DNA of 64,000 nt, taken from assembly GCA_965279095.1 (NCBI GenBank), contig CBDIHH010000002.1, positions 1-64,000 of the forward strand, given 5' to 3'. Both the position numbers and the translations under genes were made by a program. The DNA is from CBDIHH01 sp965279095. Lineage in GTDB: Bacteria; Pseudomonadota; Alphaproteobacteria; Caulobacterales; Caulobacteraceae. Below, in pieces: positions 25,332 to 33,326 of the stretch (position 1 is its first letter; each line of letters starts with the position of its first letter). The notes below the pieces were generated by a model, which had not been told where the DNA came from, ran no database searches, and was given only the letters and a program-made list of their open reading frames with translations.

Positions 25332-26336
25332 ATGACCCTGCGCACCCTCCAGGCCCTCGCGGGCGCCGACCTGATCCCCGAAAGCCGCCTGCCCGCCCTG
25401 CGCGACGTCGCCGCCCGCTACGCCATCGCCATCACCCCGGCCATGGCCGAGCTGGCCCACCGCCCGCCCATCGCCCGCCAGTTCGTGCCCAACCCGCGCG
25501 AGATGGACGTCAGCCCCGCAGAACGGGCCGACCCGATCGGCGATCAGGCCCATAGCCCCGTGGAGGGCGTCGTCCATCGCTACCCCGACCGGGTGCTGCT
25601 CAAGATCACCCACACCTGCGCCGTCTATTGCCGCTTCTGCTTCCGCCGCGAGATGGTCGGCCCCCAGGCCGAGACCCTGTCGCCGCCGGCCCTGGACGCC
25701 GCCCTGGCCTATATCGCCGCCCGGCCGCAGGTCTGGGAGGTGATCCTCACCGGCGGCGATCCCCTGGTGCTGTCGCCCCGCCGCCTGCGCGCGGTGATGC
25801 AGAGTCTGGCGGCCATCGACCACGTCCGGGTGATCCGCCTGCACACCCGCGTGCCCGCCGTCTCGCCCCAGGCCATCACCCCGGACATGGTCGAGGCGCT
25901 CACGGTCCCCGGCCGCGCGGTGTGGGTCGCCCTGCACGCCAACCATCCTGACGAGCTGACCCCGGCCGCCCGCGCCGCCTGCGCGCGCCTGATCGACGCC
26001 GGCCTGCCGATGGTCAGCCAGAGCGTGCTGCTGCGGGGCGTCAACGATGATCCCGCGGTGCTGGGAGCCCTGATGCGCGCCTTCGTCGAGACCCGCATCA
26101 AGCCCTACTACCTGCATCACGCCGACCTCGCCCCCGGCACCGCCCACCACCGCACGACCCTGGAGGAGGGGCAGGCGCTGATGCGCGCGATCCGCGGGGA
26201 CCTGTCGGGCCTCTGCCAGCCTACGTACGTCCTCGACATCCCCGGCGGCCACGGCAAGGTCCCGGTGGGGCCGGGATACCTGGAGGGCGACGAGGTCACC
26301 GATCCGTGGGGCGGGGCGCACGCCTACGAGCCCTAG
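25332..26336 (+). CDS. epmB: EF-P lysine 2,3-aminomutase EpmB
   Basis: A 334-residue radical SAM enzyme that converts lysine to beta-lysine for EpmA. The cluster motif is CAVYCRFC (C96, C100, C103), with SAM-binding LTGGDPLVLSPRRL and the PLP lysine in IPGGHGKVPVGPGY. The C-terminal zinc/tetramer region of KamA-type catabolic aminomutases is absent, which together with nearby efp and epmA favours EpmB. The start at 25332 begins the conserved N-terminus. Confidence 0.94.
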   Translation: MTLRTLQALAGADLIPESRLPALRDVAARYAIAITPAMAELAHRPPIARQFVPNPREMDVSPAERADPIGDQAHSPVEGVVHRYPDRVLLKITHTCAVYCRFCFRREMVGPQAETLSPPALDAALAYIAARPQVWEVILTGGDPLVLSPRRLRAVMQSLAAIDHVRVIRLHTRVPAVSPQAITPDMVEALTVPGRAVWVALHANHPDELTPAARAACARLIDAGLPMVSQSVLLRGVNDDPAVLGALMRAFVETRIKPYYLHHADLAPGTAHHRTTLEEGQALMRAIRGDLSGLCQPTYVLDIPGGHGKVPVGPGYLEGDEVTDPWGGAHAYEP

Positions 26337-26348
26337 GCAATCCCAATC

Positions 26349-26438
26349 CCGCATTCCCCGCGGAAGCGGGGACCCAGGCTTTGCCCCCAGCGCGGCGGCC
26401 GCTGATAGTCTGGGTCCCCGCTTCCGCGGGGAGTGCGG
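26349..26438. repeat. Inverted-repeat element, family A
   Basis: 29-bp arms, ccgcattccccgcggaagcg with gggacccag, and a perfect inverse at 26410-26438, with a 32-nt centre. It lies between convergent epmB and alr. Confidence 0.85.
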
Positions 26439-26460
26439 ATTCTGGTGGTAGGTTGACCGC

Positions 26461-27543
26461 CTACCCCAAATAGACCCGCTCCGCCCGCGCCCCCAGGCGG
26501 GTCAGCACCTCATAGGCGATGGTGCCCGCCGCCGCCGCCGCGTCGTCGATCAGGCGGTTGGGGCCGACGATCTCGACCATCGCCCCCGGGATGGCGGCCT
26601 CGCAGCCGGTGACGTCCACCGCGATCAGGTCCATCGACACCCGCCCCAGCAGGGGGCGCAGCGCCCCGTCGAACCATACCGCTCCGGCCGGGCTCGATGA
26701 GCGCAACACCCCGTCGGCATAGCCCGCCGCGACGATCGCCACCCGCATGCCCGCCTCGGCGGTATAGGCCGCGCCATAGCCGACGCTCTCTCCGCGCGAC
26801 ACCGCCCGCACCTGCAGGATGGGCGCCTCATAGGCAGCCACCGCCCGCACCCGCCGGTCCGGCCGCTCATGGGGGCCGCCGCCATACAGGGTGATCCCCG
26901 GCCGCACGAGGTCGAAGGCGAAGGCCTCGCCCATGAAGGTCCCGGCGGAATTGGCCAGGCTGACCTTGGCTCCGGGAAACAGGGCCCGGGCGGCGCGCAG
27001 GCGGCCGACCTGGCGGGCGTTCATGGGATCGTCGTCGTCGCCGGCGCAGGCCAGGTGGCTCATCAGCAGGCCTACCGCCAGCGGGGCCAGCCGATCGCTC
27101 TGACCCAGGGTCGCCGCCTCCTCGGTCCGCAGGCCCAGCCGGTTCATGCCGGTGTCGATGTGCACGCCGCAGGGCAGGGGGGAGTCCCGGCCGCGGGCGA
27201 AGGCGGCGTATTCCTCGATCTGCGCCAGGCTGTTGAGGACGGGGGTCAGCCGCGCGGCCGCCAGGCGACGGGCGCCGCCGGCGGTGGCTCCGTCCAGGAC
27301 GTAGATGGTCGCCTCGAACTGCCCCAGCGCCTCGCGCAGGGCCTCGCCTTCCTCGAGCCGGGCCACGAAGAAGCGCCGCGCGCCCTCCGTCCACAGCCGC
27401 GTCGCCACCCGGGCGGCGCCCAGGCCGTAGGCGTCCGCCTTCACCACCGGGGCGACCTCGGCCGCTCCGGCCTGGCTTCGCAGGAGGGCATGGTTGGCGG
27501 CGAGGGCGTCGAGGTCGACGGTCAGGCGGGCGCGTTGCGACAT
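26461..27543 (-). CDS. alr: Alanine racemase
   Basis: A 360-residue PLP enzyme that supplies D-alanine for peptidoglycan. PLP lysine K35 in APVVKADAYGLG; catalytic tyrosine in SVGYGAAYTAE; C-terminal beta domain with PLLGRVSMDLIAVDVTG. In many alphaproteobacteria alr follows dnaB directly; here dnaB is 7 kb away on the other strand. Confidence 0.95.
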   Translation of the reverse strand: MSQRARLTVDLDALAANHALLRSQAGAAEVAPVVKADAYGLGAARVATRLWTEGARRFFVARLEEGEALREALGQFEATIYVLDGATAGGARRLAAARLTPVLNSLAQIEEYAAFARGRDSPLPCGVHIDTGMNRLGLRTEEAATLGQSDRLAPLAVGLLMSHLACAGDDDDPMNARQVGRLRAARALFPGAKVSLANSAGTFMGEAFAFDLVRPGITLYGGGPHERPDRRVRAVAAYEAPILQVRAVSRGESVGYGAAYTAEAGMRVAIVAAGYADGVLRSSSPAGAVWFDGALRPLLGRVSMDLIAVDVTGCEAAIPGAMVEIVGPNRLIDDAAAAAGTIAYEVLTRLGARAERVYLG

Positions 27544-27679
27544 GCCTGGGCTTCTAGGCCGACACGCCGTCGGCGCAAAGCCGGCCCTTCCGCCTTCGCT
27601 TGTCGGAGACGGGCGTGTCGGCGCTTGACCGGCCGCGACAAGCCGGGTCTAGCCTCGATAAAGCAGTTCGGGGACAGGC

Positions 27680-29083
27680 ATGGACAAGGTGTGGGACGTA
27701 GCGGTGGTCGGGGCCGGGACGGCGGGTCTCCCGGCGGCCTTGGCGGCGGCGGCGCGAGGCGCGCAGGTGCTGCTGGTCGAGGCGGCCGATGTGATCGGCG
27801 GCACCCTCCACCTGTCCAGCGGCAGCCTGTCGGCGGCCGGCGGGCGCGTCCAGGCGGCCAAGGGCATTTCTGATTCGCCCCAGCAGCACCTCGACGACTG
27901 CATCCGCATCGTGCACGGCTCGTGCGACGAGCCGAAGCTCAAGCTGTGGATCGACAACGCCGCCGACAGCCTGGAATGGCTCCTCGATAGCGGGCTTCAG
28001 TTCGGCGACAACCAGCCCGGCATGAACAACGCGCACGAACCTTATGACGCCGCGCGCATCTACACCCCGCCCACCGGCGGCCTCGCCTATATCGAAACCC
28101 TGCGCCCCCTGGTCGAGAAGGCCGTGGCGGACGGCCAGATCACCCCGATGCTCAATACCCGCATGACGGCGGTGACCACCGACGAGAGCGGCGCGGCCAC
28201 CGGGCTGACGGCGCGGGGTCCGGACGGCGCCGATGTGCTCATCACGGCGCGCAACGTGGTCCTCACCACCGGCGGCTACGCGGCCAGCGACGACTATTGG
28301 ATGGAGCAGCACGGCCGGCCCAAGCGGGTCCACGCCTGGCCGCACTCCCAGGGCGACGGCATCACCGCGGCGCGGGCCCTGGGCGCCCAGGTGCGCAATG
28401 CGGAAAACTTCCTGCCCACCGTCGGCGGCACGGTGGATATCGACGCCCCGGAGACCTACTGGCTGCACACCCTCAATTCGGCCGTGTTCCGCAAGCCTTG
28501 GGAGATCTTCGTCAACATGAACGGCGAGCGGTTCATGTCCGAGGACCGCACCGATCCGGACATGCGCGAGCGGCTGCTGCTGGCCCAGCCGGACGCCTCG
28601 TTCTGGATCGTCTTCGACGCCCGGGCCCGGCGCGAATCGCCCAACTTCTTCCGCTGGCCCGAGGACAAGGTCGAGCGCGCCTTCCAGACGCACGACGACT
28701 TCCAGCGCGCCGACACCCTGGAGGGCCTCGCCGAGGCCTGCGGCCTGAACCCCAAGGCCCTGGCGACCACCGTGGCGCGCTACAACGCCGGCCAGAAGGT
28801 CGGCAGCGACGTGTTCGACCGCGCCCACATGCCCGCCCCCATCGCCGAGGCGCCCTTCTATGCCGTCCGGCACTACGGCATCTCGGTGCTGGGCTTTGGC
28901 GGCATCGACACCGACACGCAGCTGAGGGTGCTGGACGCCAACGGCAAGCCGATCCCCCACCTCTACGCCGCCGGCGAGATCATGGGGGCCGGGGTGTTCG
29001 GCAACGGCTACCTGGGCGGCTCGATGGTGGGCTCCGCGGTGACCTTCGGTCGTCTGCTGGGCGACCGCATCCTGGCCTGGTGA
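27680..29083 (+). CDS. FAD-dependent oxidoreductase (fumarate reductase/succinate dehydrogenase flavoprotein type)
   Basis: A 467-residue flavoprotein with dinucleotide fold VVGAGTAGLPAAL (9-21) and the PF00890 elements GGTLHLSSGSLSAAGG, VLTTGGYAASDDYW and a C-terminal YAAGEIMGAGVFGNGYLGGSMVGSAVTFGR. There is no signal peptide. It resembles tricarballylate dehydrogenase, ketosteroid dehydrogenase and flavocytochrome c families; the exact substrate is unknown. The next gene, a cytochrome c, begins about 30-40 nt downstream and may be its electron acceptor, although the flavoprotein appears cytosolic and the cytochrome periplasmic. Confidence 0.85.
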   Translation: MDKVWDVAVVGAGTAGLPAALAAAARGAQVLLVEAADVIGGTLHLSSGSLSAAGGRVQAAKGISDSPQQHLDDCIRIVHGSCDEPKLKLWIDNAADSLEWLLDSGLQFGDNQPGMNNAHEPYDAARIYTPPTGGLAYIETLRPLVEKAVADGQITPMLNTRMTAVTTDESGAATGLTARGPDGADVLITARNVVLTTGGYAASDDYWMEQHGRPKRVHAWPHSQGDGITAARALGAQVRNAENFLPTVGGTVDIDAPETYWLHTLNSAVFRKPWEIFVNMNGERFMSEDRTDPDMRERLLLAQPDASFWIVFDARARRESPNFFRWPEDKVERAFQTHDDFQRADTLEGLAEACGLNPKALATTVARYNAGQKVGSDVFDRAHMPAPIAEAPFYAVRHYGISVLGFGGIDTDTQLRVLDANGKPIPHLYAAGEIMGAGVFGNGYLGGSMVGSAVTFGRLLGDRILAW

Positions 29084-29120
29084 GCGGGTGTTTGCCGATG
29101 AGGAAGAAGGCGTGAGCGTT

Positions 29121-29522
29121 ATGATGAAACCGATGAGACCGCAGCCCCTGGCTGGCCTGGCGATAGGCGCGCTGCTCATCGCCTTGCCGGGCGCCGCGGC
29201 CGCGCAGGACGCCGCCGCCGGCAAGAAGGCCTTCAACCAGCAGTGCCGGGTCTGCCACCAGGTCGCCACGGGCGCCGGCAGCGCCATGGGGCCCAACCTC
29301 GCGGGGGTGACGGGGCGCAAGGCTGCCGCCGATCCCGCCTTCGACTATTCCCCCGGCTTCCGCGCCGCCGCCGCCAAGGGCCTGACCTGGGACGCCGCCT
29401 CGCTGGATCGCTTTCTGACCCAGCCGACGGCCGAGATCCCCGGATCGCGCATGCCCACCGCGGTGCCCAATGCCGCGACCCGCGGGGACCTGATCGCCTA
29501 TCTGGGGACGCTCAAGCCGTAG
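29121..29522 (+). CDS. Periplasmic class I cytochrome c
   Basis: A 133-residue protein with a signal peptide (to AAAA-QD), one heme site CRVCH (C42, C45, H46) and an axial Met at 111 in PGSRMPTAV. The sequence KKAFNQQCRVCHQV, with GPNLAGVTGRKAA, is typical of cytochrome c2/c550-like small carriers. A GTG at 29112 with AGGAAG upstream is an alternative start. Probably co-transcribed with the flavoprotein. Confidence 0.9.
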   Translation: MMKPMRPQPLAGLAIGALLIALPGAAAAQDAAAGKKAFNQQCRVCHQVATGAGSAMGPNLAGVTGRKAAADPAFDYSPGFRAAAAKGLTWDAASLDRFLTQPTAEIPGSRMPTAVPNAATRGDLIAYLGTLKP

Positions 29523-29529
29523 GGGCGCT

Positions 29530-29636
29530 CGTCATCGTCCGGCTTGACCGGACGACCCAGCTGCGCCGGCCTCGACGCTCAGATCGGCGCGGTCAGGTTG
29601 CGCCCGTGGGTCGTCCGGTCGGCCTGGACGATGACG
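29530..29636. repeat. Inverted-repeat element, family B
   Basis: The left arm 29530-29560 is identical to that of 14722-14752. The right arm 29606-29636 is degraded at a few positions (ggtcggcctgg in place of ggtcaagccgg). It lies between convergent cytochrome c and cupin genes. Confidence 0.85.
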
Positions 29637-29673
29637 GCCAAGGGAGCAGGCCGGTTGGACGCCGCCGCCCGCC

Positions 29674-30180
29674 CTACGCCTTGTGGATCGGGTCGATCCA
29701 GGCGACTTCCTCGACCTTTTCGGCCGGCTCGATATCGAGGTTGACCACCACCGCCTCGTTGTCGCTGCGCACCAGCACGCACTCCAGGGTCTCGTCGGTG
29801 GAGGCGTTGATCTCCTGGTGCGGGACGTAGGGCGGCACATAGATGAAGTCGCCGGGGCCGGCCTCGGCGGTGAATTCCAGCGCCTCGCCCCAGCGCATGC
29901 GGGCGCGTCCCTTGACGATGTAGATGACGCTTTCCAGCGGCCCGTGGTGGTGGGCGCCGGTCTTGGCGTTTGGGTGGATATGGACGGTGCCGGCCCAGAT
30001 CTTCTGGGCGCCCACCCGCGCGAAATCGATGGCGGCGGCGCGGTTCATCCCGGGGGTCTGGACGGTGTTGGCGTCGAGGGAGCCGGCGGGAATGACCCGC
30101 ACGCCGGTTTCGCGCCAGTGGTCGTGCGGCGGCGCATCGGCGGCGTGGTCGTGGCCGTGGTCGTCGGTGGGAGCGGTCAT
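29674..30180 (-). CDS. Cupin-domain protein
   Basis: A 168-residue protein with a His/Asp-rich N-terminus and a single cupin barrel. Metal-site motif 1 is GAHHHGPLESVIYIVKG and motif 2 is GDFIYVPPYVPHQEIN. Cupins of this size are metal-dependent isomerases or dioxygenases, or sensory proteins; the reaction cannot be assigned. It is divergent from the MmgE/PrpD gene, 92 nt apart. Confidence 0.85.
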   Translation of the reverse strand: MTAPTDDHGHDHAADAPPHDHWRETGVRVIPAGSLDANTVQTPGMNRAAAIDFARVGAQKIWAGTVHIHPNAKTGAHHHGPLESVIYIVKGRARMRWGEALEFTAEAGPGDFIYVPPYVPHQEINASTDETLECVLVRSDNEAVVVNLDIEPAEKVEEVAWIDPIHKA

Positions 30181-30272
30181 GCGAAAGCCGTTCGGTTGCG
30201 GAGGGGCAGCCGCCAATGCGACCTTGGCCTATCAACTATGACGACTGTCCGATCGGGGCAAGGAGCGCCAGG

Positions 30273-31682
30273 GTGAGTACGACCAACAGGAGCCTGCCGC
30301 CGGTCACGGAAATGCTGGCCGCCCGGGGCGTGGGCTGGCTCCCGCCGTGGAGCGCGTTCGCGGCCGGCCTGGAGGCCGCAGACCTGCCCGCGGCGGTGGT
30401 CGACCAGGCCAAGCTGGTGCTGCTGGACACCCTCGGGGTGATCGCCGCGGGCATGGGCGAGCCGGAGATGCGGCGCCTGAGCGAAGCGCTTGGCGGCGAT
30501 ACGGGCCCGGTCCCGGTGATCGGCGCCGGCGTCCGGCGCGCGGCCGGAACCGCCTGCCTGCTCAACGGCGCCGCCGGGACGATGCTGGAGCTGGACGAGG
30601 GCAATCAGTACAGCGGCGGCCACCCGGGGGTGCATGTCATTCCGGCCCTGCTGGCCGTGGCGGCGAGCCGGCCCGTGAGCGGGGCGGACTTTCTGACCGC
30701 CCTCGTGCTCGGCTACGACCTTGGCGCGCGAGTCGGCATCGCCTCGACGCGGCGCATGTCCATGCACCCGCACGGCACCTGGGGGACGGTGGGCGCGGGC
30801 CTCGCGGTGGCCAGGCTCAGCGGCGGGTCGGCGGCGGATATCGCCGCCACGGTGAACATCGCTGCCGACCTGACCATCGCCAGCAGCCGCCGTACGATCA
30901 TGGAGGGGGCGACGGTGCGCAACATGTATTGCGGCGCCGCCAACCAGCTCGGGCTGCTGGCCTGGCAGATGCACAAGAGCGGTTTCACCGGCGAGGCGGA
31001 CGGGGTGGCCAGCGTGTTCGGCGCGGTCTCGGGCGAGGCCTTCGATCCGACGCAGATGACGCTGGACCTGGGCGTGCGTTGGGAGATCACCCGCAACTAT
31101 TTCAAGCGCCACGCCGCCTGCCGCTACCTGCACGGGGCGCTGGATGCTCTGGACCAGGCGCGGGCGGCGGCGCCGGAGCCCCTGCGCGCCGAGGACATCG
31201 CGGCGATCGAGGTCCACGGCTATGCGTTGAGCGCCCAGCTCGACAATCCGGCGCCGCAGACGACCCTGGCGGCCAAGTTCTCGCTGCCCTTCGCCCTGGC
31301 CTCCAGCCTGGTGCACGGGTCCGCGTCGGTTCCGGCGTTCCAGGCTCAGGCCCTGGCCGACCCCCGGGTCGCGGCCCTCATCGCGCGGGTGAGGATCCAC
31401 GAGGACCCCGCCTACACGGCCGCCTTCCCGACGCAGCGGCCGGCGCGGGTGGCGGTGGTGCTGAAGGACGGGCGGCGCCTGGAGGCGCGGACGGTGTTCA
31501 ACCGGGGCGACGCGGAAGACCCCTACAGCCCGGCCGAGGTCAGGGCCAAGTTCGACGCCCTGGCCGGGGCGGCCTGGGGCGGGGCGCAGGCGGGGCGGAT
31601 CGCCAGCTTGGTGATGGGCCTGGACGGCGCGCCGGATGCGGGGCCCCTGGTCGCGGCGTTGGCGCACCCGCCGGCGCCGTAG
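30273..31682 (+). CDS. MmgE/PrpD-family protein
   Basis: A 469-residue protein of the 2-methylcitrate dehydratase/cis-aconitate decarboxylase/iminodisuccinate epimerase superfamily. Characteristic segments are LVLLDTLGVIAAGM, LNGAAGTMLELDEGN, HPHGTWGTVGAGLAVARL and RNYFKRHAACRYLHGALDAL. The start is GTG at 30273 with AAGGAG at 7 nt; the upstream extension to 30216 lacks a ribosome site. No other methylcitrate-cycle gene is near, so the PrpD name should not be read as function. Confidence 0.88.
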   Translation: MSTTNRSLPPVTEMLAARGVGWLPPWSAFAAGLEAADLPAAVVDQAKLVLLDTLGVIAAGMGEPEMRRLSEALGGDTGPVPVIGAGVRRAAGTACLLNGAAGTMLELDEGNQYSGGHPGVHVIPALLAVAASRPVSGADFLTALVLGYDLGARVGIASTRRMSMHPHGTWGTVGAGLAVARLSGGSAADIAATVNIAADLTIASSRRTIMEGATVRNMYCGAANQLGLLAWQMHKSGFTGEADGVASVFGAVSGEAFDPTQMTLDLGVRWEITRNYFKRHAACRYLHGALDALDQARAAAPEPLRAEDIAAIEVHGYALSAQLDNPAPQTTLAAKFSLPFALASSLVHGSASVPAFQAQALADPRVAALIARVRIHEDPAYTAAFPTQRPARVAVVLKDGRRLEARTVFNRGDAEDPYSPAEVRAKFDALAGAAWGGAQAGRIASLVMGLDGAPDAGPLVAALAHPPAP

Positions 31683-31695
31683 GGGGACGTGGCGC

Positions 31696-31720
31696 GGAAC
31701 GTCCCCGTTCGGGAGGGGTT
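31696..31720 (+). promoter_or_regulatory. EcfG-type promoter of CBS-domain gene
   Basis: GGAAC (31696-31700), 16 nt, GGTT (31717-31720). The -35 is exact and the -10 keeps GTT. It lies 13 nt after the PrpD-type stop and gives a leader of about 32 nt before the CBS gene. Confidence 0.65.
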
Positions 31721-31758
31721 CTCTCAGCACGCCCCGACCACATGAAGGAATCCCCCGC

Positions 31759-32175
31759 GTGAAAGTCAGCGACGCCATGACGGCCCAGGTCGTCACCGCT
31801 TCCCCCACCGACAGCATCCAGGCCGTGGCCAAGATCATGCTCGAGGTCGACACCGGGGCGGTCCCCGTGTTCGAGGACGGCAAGGTCATCGGCCTGGTCA
31901 CCGACCGCGACATCGTCCTGCGCGTAGCGGCCGTCGGCGGCGACCTCGGCGGCCCGATCTCGGCGGTGATGTCCGAGGATGTGCAGAGCTGCGGCAAGGA
32001 CGACAACCTGGCCGACGCCGCCGCCCAGATGGCCAGCCACCAGCTGCGCCGACTGATCGTCACCGACGACAAGGGCAAGCTCGCCGGGATCCTGTCCCTG
32101 GGCGACATCGCCACCGACTACGGCGCCAAGGTGGTGGGCCACACCCTCGAAGAGATCTCCGCCGACAGCCACTGA
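31759..32175 (+). CDS. CBS-domain protein
   Basis: A 138-residue protein composed of two CBS motifs: VKVSDAMTAQVVTASPTDSI with GAVPVFEDGKVIGLVTDRDI, and ISAVMSEDVQSCGKDDNL with HQLRRLIVTDDKGKLAGILSLGDIA. Pairs of CBS motifs bind adenosyl ligands and sense energy or stress state; no catalytic domain is fused. The start is GTG at 31759 with AAGGAA 9 nt upstream. The promoter suggests membership of the EcfG regulon. Confidence 0.9.
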   Translation: MKVSDAMTAQVVTASPTDSIQAVAKIMLEVDTGAVPVFEDGKVIGLVTDRDIVLRVAAVGGDLGGPISAVMSEDVQSCGKDDNLADAAAQMASHQLRRLIVTDDKGKLAGILSLGDIATDYGAKVVGHTLEEISADSH

Positions 32176-32179
32176 GTCG

Positions 32180-32306
32180 CCGTCATCCTGGAGAGCCGCG
32201 AAGCGGACTCATCCGGGACCCAGCAGCGCCACGCTCAACGCGCCGCACGGTAAGGTTTTCGCTGCTGGGTCCTGGGGTCGCGCAAGAGCGCGCCCCAGGA
32301 TGACGG
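32180..32306. repeat. Inverted-repeat element, family E, copy 1
   Basis: Outer arms ccgtcatcctgg/ccaggatgacgg (32180-32191, 32295-32306) and inner arms gggacccagcagcg/cgctgctgggtcct. The run cttttttg directly after the right arm would make it a terminator for the CBS gene. It contains a GACTC (a GANTC, the CcrM methylation site) at about 32206. Confidence 0.85.
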
Positions 32307-32337
32307 TCTTTTTTGATAGATCGCGCACCCCTGTCCG

Positions 32338-32463
32338 CCGTCATCCTGGAGAGCCGCGAAGCGGACTCATCCGGGACCAAGCAGCTCCACGCTCAACGCG
32401 CCGCACGGTAAGGTTTTCGCTGTTGGGTCCTGGGCTCGCGCAGAGGCGCCCCCCAGGATGACG
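32338..32463. repeat. Inverted-repeat element, family E, copy 2
   Basis: A near-identical tandem copy of 32180-32306, in the same orientation, 31 nt downstream. The two copies fill the 313-bp gap between the CBS gene and the gene at 32489-32773. It also carries a GACTC. Confidence 0.85.
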
Positions 32464-32488
32464 ATCTATGGGATAGGTCGCGGTCGCG

Positions 32489-32773
32489 CTATTCGTTCAT
32501 CAACCGCTTGCGGTTGGCCTGGACCTTCTTGCGGTACATGGCGACGGCCTTGGTGGCGCCCACATGGGGCTCGTTGAGGGCGTTGGCCATCAGGCTGGTC
32601 TGCAGCTCCATGGTCGCCTCGATCTTTTCGGTGATCATGCGGCTGGCCTCGGCGTTGGCGCCGGGGCCTCCGGTCATCGCCTTCATCACCCGCAGGCCGA
32701 TCACGGTCTGGGCCTCCATCCCGAGTTGGATGGCGTCGTAGGTCAGCTTCAGCCAGGGATTGCGCGCGAACAT
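32489..32773 (-). CDS. Small phasin-like helical protein, unknown
   Basis: A 94-residue, all-helical protein beginning MFARNPWLKLTYDAIQLGMEAQTVIGLRVMKAMTGG, with a basic C-terminus (YRKKVQANRKRLMNE). It recalls short alphaproteobacterial phasin-like proteins, but no firm family signature is visible. No signal peptide. It is monocistronic as far as can be seen. Confidence 0.65.
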   Translation of the reverse strand: MFARNPWLKLTYDAIQLGMEAQTVIGLRVMKAMTGGPGANAEASRMITEKIEATMELQTSLMANALNEPHVGATKAVAMYRKKVQANRKRLMNE

Positions 32774-32855
32774 CGAATTTCCTTAGGGCCGGCCACCATC
32801 GCACGGATGGCCGGATTCGCGGCGCCCATTCGCCGCGCTTCCGGCCTCTGAGGCG

Positions 32856-33326
32856 TCAGGGCTTCGGGGCCAGGTTCTTCGCCCCGTCCATCTGCCGGGC
32901 AAGGCCGCCGAGCACCCGCCACTGACCGCCGTCGCGCACCCAGGTGTGGGTGGTCTCGAAATGGTCGTCGCTGGGGGTCCCGTCCATGCGGCGGGTGCGA
33001 TGGGTCTTGTAATAGATCATCGCCGTCTCCCCGTGCTGGGTGAAGCCCGTCAGCTCCATGACCAGCTGCTCCTTGGAGTCGCGGCGCACGGTGGCGGCCC
33101 CGGCCTTCAGCTCGGTCGGGCCCATGGGCCGGGTCGCCGTGGGCGGCCAGGACAGGTATTGCGGCGAGGTGTGGTCCACATAGGCCGACATGTCGCCGCT
33201 GGCGCGGCCGGCGTAGATGGCCTGCTCCAGGGCCCAGATCTCGTCCTTGGCCGAGGGTGCGGGGGTTTGCGCCAGCGCCGGCAGGGCGAAGGCGGCCAGG
33301 GCGACCGCGATCAGAGCGGCCTTCAT
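32856..33326 (-). CDS. Exported NTF2-like (DUF4440-type) protein
   Basis: A 156-residue protein with a signal peptide (MKAALIAVALAAFALPALA-QT). An NTF2-like fold follows: DEIWALEQAIYAGRASGDMSAY, and later THTWVRDGGQWRVLGG. This fits the DUF4440/SnoaL-like group. The ligand is unknown. Its start overlaps the stop of the DUF1993 gene by 4 nt. Confidence 0.78.
   Translation of the reverse strand: MKAALIAVALAAFALPALAQTPAPSAKDEIWALEQAIYAGRASGDMSAYVDHTSPQYLSWPPTATRPMGPTELKAGAATVRRDSKEQLVMELTGFTQHGETAMIYYKTHRTRRMDGTPSDDHFETTHTWVRDGGQWRVLGGLARQMDGAKNLAPKP

Noticed and set aside
30216..30272. Longer N-terminus for the MmgE/PrpD gene
   Set aside because: The GTG at 30273 has an AAGGAG at ideal spacing, while the upstream start has no ribosome site.
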